The notes beneath the pieces are model-generated. The model made no database searches. It worked only from the letters and a program-made list of their open reading frames with translations, and had not been told where the DNA came from. The position numbers and the translations under genes are program-made. A stretch of 64,000 bases of DNA from Insolitispirillum peregrinum (GTDB lineage Bacteria; Pseudomonadota; Alphaproteobacteria; Rhodospirillales; Rhodospirillaceae): contig NZ_FTOA01000002.1 in assembly GCF_900156605.1 (NCBI RefSeq), positions 558,001 to 622,000 on the forward strand, read 5' to 3'. Shown here in pieces: positions 1-8,967 of the stretch (the first letter of the stretch is position 1; each line of letters opens with the position of its first letter).

Positions 1-1
1 T

Positions 2-148
2 ACCGCTCTGGCCGAAATGGCCGAGCAGGCGCGGGCGATGGGGGCGACCGCCGTGGTGGGGATTGATCTGGATTATCAGGTGATCGGCGGCGACAGTAAA
101 ACGATGCTACTGGTTGCCGTGAACGGAACAGCGGTGGTTCTCGCCTGA
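2..148 (+). CDS. YbjQ/UPF0145-like heavy-metal-binding domain protein, C-terminal part (5' end outside window)
   Basis: An open frame enters from the left edge and ends at TGA 146-148. The 48 visible residues include [14 protein letters not shown] followed by [19 protein letters not shown]. This is the typical last helix and strand of the YbjQ (UPF0145) pentameric fold: the A..GA.AVVG...DY pattern and a final MLLV..GTAV strand. Family members are small cytosolic proteins of unclear role, sometimes suggested to bind metals. Only the C-terminus is visible, so length and partners cannot be judged. The gene converges on the zinc-ribbon gene to its right. Confidence 0.7.
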   Translation, partial: TALAEMAEQARAMGATAVVGIDLDYQVIGGDSKTMLLVAVNGTAVVLA

Positions 149-176
149 GCTGGTGGTCTGGCGCTGTGAACCTTAC

Positions 177-211
177 GGCCCCGGACCCCATTCATTCGAT
201 ATTGAAAGAAA
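177..211. repeat. Degenerate fragment of the hairpin-core intergenic repeat (family C)
   Basis: The stretch GGCCCCGGACCCCATT, then an ATTCGATATTGAAAGAAAAA tail, matches the middle of the family C core seen complete at 25361-25462 (there GGCCCCAGACCCCATT then a TTGATATTAAAAGAAAAA tail). Both flanking hairpins are lost. Like most copies it lies between two converging genes. Confidence 0.5.
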
Positions 212-238
212 AACGCGGCATCTGATGGGTGCCGCGTT
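206..238 (-). terminator. Rho-independent terminator of the zinc-ribbon gene
   Basis: Perfect 9-bp stem AACGCGGCA (212-220) / TGCCGCGTT (230-238) with a 9-nt loop. Read on the minus strand it is followed by TTTTTCTTTC. It starts 7 bases after the stop of the minus-strand gene at 245. Confidence 0.8.
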
Positions 239-244
239 CCGCTC

Positions 245-1351
245 TTACTTCTTGTCGTCGCTGGCTGGTTTGGCCCAGTCCATTTCGAAGCGCCGGGCCC
301 GGGCATCGGGTGTTTCCAGATGGACCCGGAAGCCGGTAGTCATGCCGGATTCCAGATTGGGCTGGGGCGGTTCGACGATGGCCCGCTGGACGGGCTCGTC
401 GGTGGGACCAAACAGGATCAGGCTTAGGGACGGGATGGCCTTGGGCGATGACGAGACGTTGGCAATGAAGCCGCGGACCACCAGTGTATCAACGCCGTTG
501 CGGTTCAGTCGTTCCGAGGTGACATTCTTGAACTGCAACCCGCTTCCCGGAGCATCGACGGTGATACCCAGCATGTTGTAGAGGCTCTCGGCCTGCGGGA
601 AGCTGGTGATGATCGCCGAGCGGCCGAACCATGTTCCAGCCCCCAGCGCGGTCATCATCACAATCAGGAACACCAGGAACAGCATCGCGCCGTTCTTTTT
701 GCTGCCATCCGAGCTTTCGTCATCATCGTCGATTGATGACCGCCCGAACAGTTCGGGGATCGGCTCGGGTTCGGCAGCGAGCAGGTCTTCGAGGTCGCTG
801 TCAAGCGGGGTTCGCCCCAGGTCGCTGCGTGGCCCGGTCGATCGCCCAAAGGAATCGTCATCGTTGTCGTCAAAGGCATTGCCGAAATTCAGCCCGGCCA
901 ACGGATCATCATCCGACATCGACCGGGGCCTGGCGTCGGAATCCATCGGCAGATCGTCGTCGGCGTAACCGTCGAGAGGGTCCGGGCGAACGCGGCCCAC
1001 TGGCGGCATTTCCATCGGCATCGGCTCACTGTCCGGCTCCGCATTGCGGGCATCGGCCAGCGCGTTGCGGGCATCGGCCAGCGCATCCTCGAACGACAAC
1101 GGCGCGGGGACGGGATCGGGTTCCGGCTCTGGCTCAAAGTCCGGTTCCGGTTCAACAACCGGAGGAGGAGGGGGTGTCGGTGCGGTGCGCTTTGGCTCTG
1201 GTGCGGGGGTGTTTTCCTCTGGCACATACCCAAGGGGCATTTGCTTCCAGGTATGCCCGCACATGGCGCACTTCAGCTTTCGGCCCTTGGGGCCGATTGC
1301 ATCGTCCGGCACGGTGAAGTGCGTGGTGCAGTTCGGACAGTTGAGTTCCAT
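245..1351 (-). CDS. MJ0042 zinc-ribbon / DUF3426 membrane protein
   Basis: A 368-residue protein. Residues 1-38 form an MJ0042-type zinc ribbon with two CxxC knuckles (CPNC and CAMC). A long acidic, Pro-rich low-complexity linker covers about residues 45-215. One hydrophobic segment near residues 220-243 (LFLVFLIVMMTALGAGTWFG) is followed by a DUF3426-like extracytoplasmic domain with the LVVRGFIANVSS motif. This layout is common in alphaproteobacteria, often next to ftsEX as here; the function is unknown. Inference: a single-pass inner-membrane protein with a cytosolic zinc ribbon. It is divergent from ftsE, with a shared 200-bp promoter region, and the ATG at 1351 begins the ribbon directly. 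Confidence 0.85.
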   Translation of the reverse strand: MELNCPNCTTHFTVPDDAIGPKGRKLKCAMCGHTWKQMPLGYVPEENTPAPEPKRTAPTPPPPPVVEPEPDFEPEPEPDPVPAPLSFEDALADARNALADARNAEPDSEPMPMEMPPVGRVRPDPLDGYADDDLPMDSDARPRSMSDDDPLAGLNFGNAFDDNDDDSFGRSTGPRSDLGRTPLDSDLEDLLAAEPEPIPELFGRSSIDDDDESSDGSKKNGAMLFLVFLIVMMTALGAGTWFGRSAIITSFPQAESLYNMLGITVDAPGSGLQFKNVTSERLNRNGVDTLVVRGFIANVSSSPKAIPSLSLILFGPTDEPVQRAIVEPPQPNLESGMTTGFRVHLETPDARARRFEMDWAKPASDDKK

Positions 1352-1550
1352 GGATTTGTGAGAAGTTGCCCCGAAATGAATGTCTTTTATAGATGTTCAC
1401 TGACTGTAACACAAGCGCGGGTGCAAAGCGTCAGCGGACTTTCACCGTAGATGTCCTGTCATACGAACAGAATCGCCGGGACTGGCGCGCCATCTCTGGA
1501 CGTCACGGCGGCGCTGTGCCACTCTTCGGCCACCAAAAAAGAGGCTTCAG

Positions 1551-2249
1551 GTGCAGCAAGAACAGTTCGAGTATGACACGGTCCGCTTCAAGAGTGTGGG
1601 GCTGCGGTATGGCAATGGGCCTGAAATCCTGCAGGACATTTCGCTTACCCTGACGCCGGGATCGTTTCATTTCCTGACCGGCCCGTCGGGGGCCGGGAAG
1701 ACCTCGCTATTGTCGTTGCTCTACCTTGCCCGTCGCCCGTCGCGCGGATCGGTGGAGCTGTTCGGGCAGGATGTCACCTCGGCTCCCCGCCACCGCCTGC
1801 CAGCCATTCGGCGTCGTCTGGGGGTGGTCTTCCAGGACTTCCGTCTGCTGGACCATTTGTCGGCTCTCGACAATGTGGCCTTGCCGTTACGGGTGGCCGG
1901 GGCCAGCGAGGCCGAAATCCAGCGGCACGTTCCCGAACTGCTGTCGTGGGTGGGGTTGGCCAGCCACATGCAGGCGAAACCATCGGTGCTGTCTGGTGGG
2001 CAGAAACAGCGCGTGGCCATTGCGCGGGCGGTGATCACCCGTCCCGATCTGCTGGTGGCTGACGAACCGACCGGCAACGTTGACGACCGCACTGCCATTC
2101 GCCTGATGCATTTGTTCCGGGAAATGAACCGGCTGGGAACCACCATCGTCATCGCCACCCACAACGAGCAACTGGTGCGGCAGATGCGCCACCCCCGCCT
2201 GCATCTGGAAGGTGGCCGCCTGAGTATCCTGCAGCCGGAGGAAGGATGA
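1551..2249 (+). CDS. ftsE: Cell division ATP-binding protein FtsE
   Basis: A 232-residue ABC ATPase that with FtsX forms the FtsEX complex, which controls periplasmic peptidoglycan hydrolases at the septum. It has Walker A GPSGAGKTS, the Q-loop VVFQDFRLLDHL, signature LSGGQKQRVAIARA and Walker B LLVADEPTGNVD. This is the FtsE type: short, with no extra domain. The start is a GTG preceded by GAGG 7-8 bases upstream (AAAGAGGCTTCAGGTG). The 3' end overlaps ftsX by 4 bases (ATGA), so the two are translationally coupled. Confidence 0.95.
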   Translation: MQQEQFEYDTVRFKSVGLRYGNGPEILQDISLTLTPGSFHFLTGPSGAGKTSLLSLLYLARRPSRGSVELFGQDVTSAPRHRLPAIRRRLGVVFQDFRLLDHLSALDNVALPLRVAGASEAEIQRHVPELLSWVGLASHMQAKPSVLSGGQKQRVAIARAVITRPDLLVADEPTGNVDDRTAIRLMHLFREMNRLGTTIVIATHNEQLVRQMRHPRLHLEGGRLSILQPEEG

Positions 2250-3163
2250 TGGCCGGGATCGGGCTGAAGGGACTGTTTCGCAGTGACTTGCCGGTTGCGC
2301 GGGATTCCAGTGGCGGTTTCCTGCCGTGGCTGATTGCGCTGATGGTGTTTTTTGCGGCAATGGCGACCACCGGCTCGGTGGGGCTGACCGACATGATCGC
2401 CCGCTGGAACCGCGATGTGGCCGGAACGCTGACGGTGCAGATTCCCCCGGTGATCGGCACCACTGCCAAGGCCAAAGAGGAAACCGCTGCCCGTGTCGAG
2501 CGGGCCGTGCGCCTGTTGCAGTCGTTGCCCAACGTGGTGTCGGCGAGCGAAATTCCGGCAGACAAGCTGGCTGCGCTGCTGGAGCCCTGGCTGGGCTCGC
2601 GCGAGCTGATTGACGAGCTGCCAACGCCGCGCCTGATTGACGTTACCCTCAACCCGCAGGCCCGCCCCAGTCTGGAGGACCTGCAAACCCGCCTGAAGGA
2701 TGCCGTCGAGGGGGCGACGATTGATGATCATCAGGTGTGGATGTCCAAGCTGATCAGTCTGGCCGAAGGCTTGCAGAAGCTGGCGTGGGGAGTGATTGCT
2801 CTGGTGTCGTTTACCACCACCACCACCGTTATCTACGCTACCCGGACAGCGTTGGCAGTCCATCGTCCCCACATCGAAGTCCTGCATTTCGTCGGCGCAA
2901 CGGACAGCTATATTGCCCGCCAGTTTGCTTCGCGCGGGTTGGCGCTAGGGCTGCTGGGTGGGTTGGGGGGCTTGCTGGGGGCGGTGCCGACCCTGTGGGC
3001 CATTGTCCGTTTGTCCGAAGGATTGCAAGGGGGATTGATCCCGGCGATTACCATTGCTCCGCTGACCTGGGCCTTGCTGGGCAGTTTTCCTGTCATTGCC
3101 GGTCTGATTGCGATGATTACCGCCCATATCACCGTCCGGCGACAACTGTCCGGCATGCTGTAG
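2246..3163 (+). CDS. ftsX: Cell division protein FtsX (permease subunit)
   Basis: A 305-residue inner-membrane partner of FtsE. It has a short cytosolic N-terminus, TM1 around residues 27-48, and a periplasmic domain of about 120 residues with the usual RVERAVRLLQSLPNVVSASEI stretch. The last three TM segments follow from residue 175, with the FtsX/MacB-like loop ALAVHRPHIEVLHFVGATDSYIA before the end. GGAGG lies just upstream; a second ATG three bases later is an equally good start. It is followed 2 bases later by the YdcF-like gene. Confidence 0.93.
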   Translation: MMAGIGLKGLFRSDLPVARDSSGGFLPWLIALMVFFAAMATTGSVGLTDMIARWNRDVAGTLTVQIPPVIGTTAKAKEETAARVERAVRLLQSLPNVVSASEIPADKLAALLEPWLGSRELIDELPTPRLIDVTLNPQARPSLEDLQTRLKDAVEGATIDDHQVWMSKLISLAEGLQKLAWGVIALVSFTTTTTVIYATRTALAVHRPHIEVLHFVGATDSYIARQFASRGLALGLLGGLGGLLGAVPTLWAIVRLSEGLQGGLIPAITIAPLTWALLGSFPVIAGLIAMITAHITVRRQLSGML

Positions 3164-3165
3164 CC

Positions 3166-4002
3166 ATGGCAAACCTGGCCCCTCTCCCTGACGAGCGATC
3201 CTTGTTGCAGCGTCTGTGGGCGTTGGTGGTACGCGGGATCCTGCTGATTTTGTTCGGGGTGGCGCTGTGGTTCCCCGGTTTGGTGTGGTACACCGCCTCG
3301 ATGCCGGATGTGGTCGAAGACCCATTGTCGCCGACGGACGTGATTGTCGTCCTGACCGGCGGCAGCGAGCGGCTGAAGGTCGGGTTGTCCCTGCTGAAAG
3401 ACGGCCGGGCACCGCTGTTGTTCGTGTCCGGGGTCAATCCCGAAACCACGCTGGACGCCCTGCTGCAGGAAGAAGCTCCGTTGCCGGCCGGTTTGCGCAA
3501 TCGCATTTTGCTCGGGCATGTCGCCGGGGATACCGTCGGCAATGCCATCGAGACCGCCGTCTGGCTGCGCGCCCATCACATGGATTCCCTGCGGCTGGTG
3601 ACGGCCAGCTATCACATGCCGCGCAGTCTGCTGGAATTTCAGGCGGCCTTGCCCCGCGCCCGCATCATTGCCCATCCAGTGTTTCCGGCCAGCGTCAAAC
3701 AGGACTCCTGGTGGACCTATCCCGGTACGGCCGGTCTGTTCATCAGTGAGTACAATAAATATCTGGTGGCCCGGTTGCGTCTGATGCTGCCGGATGGCCC
3801 GCAGGAGGCCCTGAACAACAGCCATCCACCTGCACCGTCGCAAGGGACCAGCCTGCCTCCGCTGGCCCGGATTGCCCCGCCTGCGGCGGGCCCGGTGGAT
3901 CAGCCTCTTGCATCTGCCCCCGTAATCCCGCTAGAAGCTCATCCCGTACCACCCTTGCCCGCCACCGGCCTGCCTGCGCCCGAGAAAGGACCGACCGAGT
4001 GA
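3166..4002 (+). CDS. YdcF family (DUF218/SanA-like) membrane protein
   Basis: A 278-residue protein. A membrane anchor lies near residues 22-42 (VVRGILLILFGVALWFPGLV). It is followed by a DUF218 Rossmann-like domain with VIVVLTGGSERLKVGLSLLKDG, LLFVSG, a GNAIETAVWL helix and SLRLVTASYHMPRS, the family hallmarks. The C-terminal 55 residues are Pro/Ala-rich and probably unstructured. Known members are tied to envelope integrity; the reaction is unknown. It sits between ftsX and plsC in one transcription unit, starts 2 bases after the ftsX stop, and its own stop overlaps the plsC GTG, which supports an envelope role. Confidence 0.85.
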   Translation: MANLAPLPDERSLLQRLWALVVRGILLILFGVALWFPGLVWYTASMPDVVEDPLSPTDVIVVLTGGSERLKVGLSLLKDGRAPLLFVSGVNPETTLDALLQEEAPLPAGLRNRILLGHVAGDTVGNAIETAVWLRAHHMDSLRLVTASYHMPRSLLEFQAALPRARIIAHPVFPASVKQDSWWTYPGTAGLFISEYNKYLVARLRLMLPDGPQEALNNSHPPAPSQGTSLPPLARIAPPAAGPVDQPLASAPVIPLEAHPVPPLPATGLPAPEKGPTE

Positions 4003-4754
4003 TCAACGCCCTTCGTTCCGTGCTGTTCAACATCTACTACATCGTCTGGACCCTGCTGATGGGAGTGGTCTATCTGCCGTTGTTGGTGGTGTTGCCCAAA
4101 CGCGCCTTTACCTCGATGGTGCGCATCTGGCTCAACGGGCTGATCGGTGGCGCCCGGGTGCTGGTCGGGATTCGCTGGCGGATCGAAGGCAAGGAAAACC
4201 TGCCGCAAGGCGCCTGCATTGTGGTGTCCAAACACCAGTCCGCCTGGGAAACCCTGTTCTTTCACATCCTGCTGGCCGATCCGGTGTATGTGTTGAAAAA
4301 GGAACTGCTGTCGATCCCGCTGGTCGGCTGGTACATGCGCAAGACCGGCATGATTGCGATTGACCGCAATGCCGGAGCTTCGGCGCTGCGCGGGATGCTG
4401 AAACAGGCGGATGCCGTGCTGGCCGAAAACCATCAGATCGTCATTTTCCCCGAAGGAACCCGTGTGATCCCCGGTGATCAAAAGCCGTGGCAGCCGGGAG
4501 TCGGGGCACTGTATGGCCGTTTTGGCGACCGGATTCCGGTGGTGCCGGTGGCGTTGAACAGTGGTCTGGTCTGGCCGCGCAACAGCTTTGTCAAGACACC
4601 GGGGGAAGTGGTGGTGCGGGTTCTGCCGCCCATGCCTGTCGGCCTCGACAAGCGGGCCTTTGTCGAACAGGTTCGCCAGACCATCGAAACTGCCACCGAT
4701 GAATTGTGTGGGATTACGCGGGATCAGCAGGGTGCCGAGAATGCCGGGCGCTAG
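3999..4754 (+). CDS. plsC: 1-acyl-sn-glycerol-3-phosphate acyltransferase
   Basis: A 251-residue membrane enzyme that acylates lysophosphatidate to phosphatidate in phospholipid synthesis. An N-terminal hydrophobic segment (residues 8-32) is followed by acyltransferase motif I in the KHQSAWET variant (H-x4-E rather than H-x4-D, common in this subfamily), GMIAIDRN, motif III VIFPEGTR, and VPVALNSGLVW. The GTG start at 3999 overlaps the previous stop (GTGA). The stop TAG at 4752-4754 is formed by the first bases of a palindromic repeat, so the C-terminus (ENAGR) may have been set by the repeat's insertion. Confidence 0.92.
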   Translation: MINALRSVLFNIYYIVWTLLMGVVYLPLLVVLPKRAFTSMVRIWLNGLIGGARVLVGIRWRIEGKENLPQGACIVVSKHQSAWETLFFHILLADPVYVLKKELLSIPLVGWYMRKTGMIAIDRNAGASALRGMLKQADAVLAENHQIVIFPEGTRVIPGDQKPWQPGVGALYGRFGDRIPVVPVALNSGLVWPRNSFVKTPGEVVVRVLPPMPVGLDKRAFVEQVRQTIETATDELCGITRDQQGAENAGR

Positions 4755-4862
4755 AGCATTGTGCGAAAAGTGGGAACCGGTTTTTGCAACAACAATGCGG
4801 CGATAGAAAAGGTTAGAGCATTGTGCGAAAAGTGGGAACCGGTTTTCGCAACAACAATGCGG
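4753..4862. repeat. Two copies of palindromic intergenic repeat A
   Basis: Two nearly identical ~48-bp units (4753-4799 and 4815-4862) starting AGAGCATTGTGCGAAAAG. Each has an inner AACCGGTT palindrome and ends ACAATGCGG, so GCATTGT pairs with ACAATGC and CGAAAA with TTTTCG. Further copies lie at 12791, 12852, 14392 (inverted), 25261, 25320 (truncated), 53412 and 53473. The pattern resembles the palindromic elements known from alphaproteobacterial genomes. Confidence 0.9.
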
Positions 4863-4872
4863 CAATAGAAAA

Positions 4873-5015
4873 GGTTAGAGCAGCGTGCCTGCGTCAGATC
4901 ACGTACACGACAGTAAGGAAGCAAGGACGTGGAGCGCTGCTCCACACCTCGCTGGGGCCTAAAGACCCCAGCCCCCATTTCTTTGATAATAAAAGGAAAA
5001 TGAGGCGAGGGGGTA
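4873..5015. repeat. Composite repeat: left terminal repeat (B) plus hairpin core (C)
   Basis: 4873-4911 is the B terminal repeat in the variant TAGAGCAGCGTGCCTGCGTC, ending in GTACACGACA. It is followed by the C core: GGAGCGCTGCTCC hairpin, then TGGGGCCTAAAGACCCCA, then an A-rich stretch and GGGGG. The right terminal repeat is missing. With the two A units before it, the module fills the 349-bp gap between the converging plsC and secA; no gene was seen there. Confidence 0.8.
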
Positions 5016-5103
5016 TTGGCCGGCGCCTTTGTACTCCGCATTTCATGCGAGTTTCCCCATCCGGCCAGCCGTTTGACTGACCGAATGGGAGAAAGCGGTA
5101 CTC

Positions 5104-7770
5104 TTACTTCAGCGCCCCATGGCAATGCTTGAACTTCTTGCCCGAACCACACGGGCATGGTTCGTTGCGCGAGACATTGCCCCACACCGAACTCCCTGCC
5201 GCCGGGGCCGGAGCCGCCGCCGCTGATTCGACTGCCTGCGGGTGGTTTTCGCCCTGCTCGTGCGGGAACAATTGGTCTTCGCTGGGGGTGACCTGAATTT
5301 CGACCATCGCCAGCACCTGCGTCACCCGCTCGCGCAGGTGGGCCAGCATCTGTTCAAACAGGGCAAAGGCTTCGGACTTGTATTCGTTCAGCGGGTCACG
5401 CTGGGCATAGGCGCGCAGCGAAATCCCCTGACGCAGGTGGTCGAGTTGCAGCAGGTGCTCTTTCCAGATCTGGTCCAGCAGTTGCAGCAGAATGCTCTTT
5501 TCGATGCTCTGCCAGACCTCCGGGCTGTAACGGGTGATCTTGTCGTTCATTTTGGCTTCGACGGCATCGCCAATGCGCTGACGGATTTCTTCGTCGGCAA
5601 TGCCTTCTTCCTCGGCCCACTCGGCGACCGGCAGGTTCAGGTTGAAGATGCGCAGGCATTCTTCGTGCAGGCCGGTGACGTTCCAGTGGTTCGGCAGCGC
5701 CTTGGCCGGGATGCAGCGGGCGACGATATCGTCGATCGTTTCTTCGCGCATGCCCTTGGTGTCCTCCGACAGGTCGTCGGCCTGCATCAGTTCACGGCGC
5801 TGTTCATAGACCACCTTGCGCTGGTCGTTCATCACGTCGTCAAACTTCAGCAGGTTCTTGCGGATGTCAAAGTTGCGGGCTTCGACCTTTTGCTGGGCCT
5901 TGGCGAGCGCCTTGTTGATCCACGGGTGAACGATGGCTTCGCCTTCCTTCAGGCCGAACTTCTGCAACATGCCGTCGATGCGCTCGGAGCCGAAGATGCG
6001 CATCAGGTCGTCTTCCAGCGACAGGAAGAAGCGCGAGGCCCCCGGATCACCCTGACGGCCCGAGCGGCCACGCAGCTGGTTGTCAATGCGGCGGCTTTCG
6101 TGGCGTTCGGTGCCGATCACGAACAGACCGCCAGCGGCCAGCGCCTGTTCCTTTTTGGTGGCGATGTCGGCCTTGATGGCGACCACGCGCGGATCATCTT
6201 CCGGCACTTCGCCCGGGGTGATGCCGTGTTCGTGCCACAGGCGCATTTCGAGGTTGCCGCCCAGCTGGATGTCAGTGCCACGACCGGCCATGTTGGTGGC
6301 AATGGTGATCGCCCCCGGCACCCCGGCCTGGGCGACGATGAACGCTTCCTGTTCGTGGTAGCGGGCGTTCAGCACCTGAGCCTTGATGCCCTTTTTCTTG
6401 CGCAGCAGCTCGGCCAGATATTCCGACTTTTCAATCGAGGTGGTACCGACCAGACAGGGCTGGTTGCGTGAAGCGCAGTCGGCGACCAGTTCGGCGATGG
6501 CGTTGTATTTTTCGACGGCGGTACGATAGACCTCGTCGTCCTGATCGTCGCGGGCGAACGGGCGGTTGGTCGGCATTTCGACCACTTCCAGCCCGTAGAT
6601 TTCACCGAATTCGGACGCTTCGGTCATCGCGGTGCCGGTCATCCCGGCCAGCTTGGGATACAGGCGGAAGAAATTCTGGAAGGTGATCGAGGCCAGCGTC
6701 TGGTTTTCCGATTGGATGGTCACCTGTTCCTTGGCTTCCAGCGCCTGATGCAGACCTTCGGAGTAGCGGCGGCCTTCCATCATGCGGCCGGTGAACTCGT
6801 CGATGATCACCACCTTGTTGTCCTTGACGATGTAATCGACATCGCGGGTGAACAGCACGTGGGCGCGCAGGGCCTGCTGGGCGTGGTGGACCAGCGAGAC
6901 GTTGCCGATGTCGTACAGGTTGCCTTCCTGCAGGATTTCGGCGTTGCGCATCAAGGCTTCGATGTATTCGGTGCCCTCTTCGGTAAAGGTGACGCTGCGC
7001 GCCTTTTCGTCCTTTTCGAAGTGTTCGGGCTTCAGGTGCGGGATCAGCGCGTTGACCGCCACGTACAGGTCGGTCGCACTTTCCGACGGGCCGGAAATGA
7101 TCAGCGGGGTACGGGCTTCATCGACCAGAATCGAGTCGACTTCGTCAACGATGGCATAGGCGAATTCACGCTGCACCATGTCTTCCAGACGGAATTTCAT
7201 GTTGTCGCGCAGGTAGTCAAAACCCAGCTCGTTGTTGGTGCCATAGGTGATGTCACAGGCATAGGCCGCCCGGCGCTCGTCATCGAGCAGCTCGTTGGTG
7301 ATGATGCCGGTGCTGAGGCCAAGGAAGCGGTACAGGCGGCTCATCCATTCGGCGTCGCGCTTGGCCAGATAGTCGTTGACCGTCACCACATGTACGCCGT
7401 CGCCGGTCAGGGCGTTCAGATAGACTGGCAGGGTTCCCACCAGCGTCTTGCCTTCCCCGGTCTTCATTTCGGCAATCTTGCCCTGATGCAGAACCAGACC
7501 ACCCATCAGCTGGGTGTCAAAGTGGCGCATCCCCAGCACCCGGCGCGAGGCTTCGCGCACGGTGGCAAAGGCTTCGACCAGCAGGTCGTCAAGCGTTTCG
7601 CCCTTTTCCAGCCGTTCGCGGAACCACGGAGTCCGGGCGCGCAACTGCTCGTCGGACAGGGCCTGCACCTCGGGTTCCAGCGCATTGATTGCGGCAACGG
7701 TTGAACGCAGCGTTTTGACAAAGCGATCGTTTGACGAACCGAACAAACGCCGCAACACGGAACCGAACAT
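5104..7770 (-). CDS. secA: Preprotein translocase ATPase SecA
   Basis: An 888-residue ATPase that drives proteins through SecYEG. Visible features are [11 protein letters not shown] (Walker A), [20 protein letters not shown] (DEAD-type Walker B), the [12 protein letters not shown] helicase motif, [15 protein letters not shown], and the C-terminal zinc/SecB-binding tail [14 protein letters not shown]. The start is the ATG at 7770 ([14 protein letters not shown]): it matches the usual SecA N-terminus and has GAGGT four bases upstream. An in-frame extension to 7824 is open but lacks family similarity. Expressed alone, convergent with plsC. Confidence 0.97.
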   Translation of the reverse strand: MFGSVLRRLFGSSNDRFVKTLRSTVAAINALEPEVQALSDEQLRARTPWFRERLEKGETLDDLLVEAFATVREASRRVLGMRHFDTQLMGGLVLHQGKIAEMKTGEGKTLVGTLPVYLNALTGDGVHVVTVNDYLAKRDAEWMSRLYRFLGLSTGIITNELLDDERRAAYACDITYGTNNELGFDYLRDNMKFRLEDMVQREFAYAIVDEVDSILVDEARTPLIISGPSESATDLYVAVNALIPHLKPEHFEKDEKARSVTFTEEGTEYIEALMRNAEILQEGNLYDIGNVSLVHHAQQALRAHVLFTRDVDYIVKDNKVVIIDEFTGRMMEGRRYSEGLHQALEAKEQVTIQSENQTLASITFQNFFRLYPKLAGMTGTAMTEASEFGEIYGLEVVEMPTNRPFARDDQDDEVYRTAVEKYNAIAELVADCASRNQPCLVGTTSIEKSEYLAELLRKKKGIKAQVLNARYHEQEAFIVAQAGVPGAITIATNMAGRGTDIQLGGNLEMRLWHEHGITPGEVPEDDPRVVAIKADIATKKEQALAAGGLFVIGTERHESRRIDNQLRGRSGRQGDPGASRFFLSLEDDLMRIFGSERIDGMLQKFGLKEGEAIVHPWINKALAKAQQKVEARNFDIRKNLLKFDDVMNDQRKVVYEQRRELMQADDLSEDTKGMREETIDDIVARCIPAKALPNHWNVTGLHEECLRIFNLNLPVAEWAEEEGIADEEIRQRIGDAVEAKMNDKITRYSPEVWQSIEKSILLQLLDQIWKEHLLQLDHLRQGISLRAYAQRDPLNEYKSEAFALFEQMLAHLRERVTQVLAMVEIQVTPSEDQLFPHEQGENHPQAVESAAAAPAPAAGSSVWGNVSRNEPCPCGSGKKFKHCHGALK

Positions 7771-7857
7771 GAATACCTCGAAAATAAAGCCAAACCTCAG
7801 GAAGAAAGCGCCTGATGAAACCATCAGACAGATAGAACCGCATCAGCGGACTGTCAA

Positions 7858-8967
7858 TCAGGCGGGGGGGTCCTGGTGGGGGCTTTCGGCGTGCAGCAGT
7901 CGGAGGCGGGCGGCCAGAATGTTTTCGATCTGGCGGGCAAAGGTGCTCCGGTAATGGCTGGTATCCCAGAACAGGCCCGGATCACGGGTTTCCGGGGTTT
8001 CGCGCATCAGGTCCAGCCAGACGGTGCGCGGGCGGCTGTTGGCAAGATCGGCAAAGGCCGCCTTGCAGACATCAAGACGGCGGGCCTCAACGCTGCCGGG
8101 GGCGGGCAAAATCGGAGCATAGACCGGGGTCATCACCAGCGCCACGGCGGTGCTGCTGTTCAGGCGGGCCAGCGTGGCTTTCAGGGCTGCGGCGGCCGGA
8201 GGCGGGGCGTCCCCAAGGTGATGGTAATCACCGGGGGCCTGCAGGCGGGCGAGGATGGCGGAACGATCGTTCACCATCTCCTGCTCATAATCCATATAGC
8301 CATCGGCCCGGCCAGAGGCCGGAGCCTTGCCGGACAGCAGCAGGCCCAGCTTGCTGCCAGCGGCTTCCAGACTTTCCCAGCGCAGCAAGCCTTCCAGATA
8401 GGTCAGCGGATCGGCACTGTACAGCCAGTAGGGAAAGGCGTGGCCGGTTTCATAGGCCCCCTGGGCGTTACACCACCAGTCATCCAGCACCACCACCAGC
8501 GCCGACAGGGCACGATCATCCTGTCCGCGCCGCAGGGCGATCCAGTCCAGCACCGCCAGTTGCTCGCGCGAGGCGGTGCCGGGCATCGACAGCGAGGCGA
8601 ACGGGATGCCGCTCTGTGCACCAATCCGCGCCGGGTCGAGGAGCTGGCTGTGGGAATTGCCGACGATCAGCCCACCGAATTGCGGGTCAAGGGTGCGACC
8701 GGCTCCGGCAAGGCGGGGGTTGAGTTTGGGCGGGCGGGTCGGAGTCGCCTGTTTCTGGCCCAACGAAACCGGTTGCCCGGCACCATAGGGGTCCAGCGCG
8801 ACCAGACCGGCCACCACTCCCAGCCCCAGCACCAGCGCACAGCCTGCGAACACGCGCAGGAACCGGCCCCAGGCCACGGACTGGCTGAGGTCGGCGCTGA
8901 TGGTCGGCACGTCGCTGTCTCGACGGGCCTCAGAACTGGAAGTAGATGAACTCATACGCTCCATCAC
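7858..8967 (-). CDS. SGNH-type membrane-anchored protein paired with an MBOAT acyltransferase
   Basis: About 365 residues. A membrane anchor near residues 35-58 (FLRVFAGCALVLGLGVVAGLVAL) precedes a periplasmic domain. GLIVGNSHSQLLDP near residue 98 has the GNSH form of SGNH block I, and DTSHYRSTFA near the end supplies the D..H pair. This is like the AlgX/AlgJ-type partners of MBOAT proteins. Role by analogy: completing O-acylation of an exported sugar or polymer. Its 5' end overlaps the MBOAT gene by up to 38 bases. Starts at 8967 (GTG), 8964 and 8955 (ATG) are all possible; GGAG lies just before the 8955 ATG. Confidence 0.72.
   Translation of the reverse strand: MMERMSSSTSSSEARRDSDVPTISADLSQSVAWGRFLRVFAGCALVLGLGVVAGLVALDPYGAGQPVSLGQKQATPTRPPKLNPRLAGAGRTLDPQFGGLIVGNSHSQLLDPARIGAQSGIPFASLSMPGTASREQLAVLDWIALRRGQDDRALSALVVVLDDWWCNAQGAYETGHAFPYWLYSADPLTYLEGLLRWESLEAAGSKLGLLLSGKAPASGRADGYMDYEQEMVNDRSAILARLQAPGDYHHLGDAPPPAAAALKATLARLNSSTAVALVMTPVYAPILPAPGSVEARRLDVCKAAFADLANSRPRTVWLDLMRETPETRDPGLFWDTSHYRSTFARQIENILAARLRLLHAESPHQDPPA

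Noticed and set aside
5242-7704. Long open frames on the plus strand opposite secA (409 and 330 codons)
   Set aside because: Antisense shadows of a GC-rich gene. secA has every family motif and the antisense translations have no recognisable domain.
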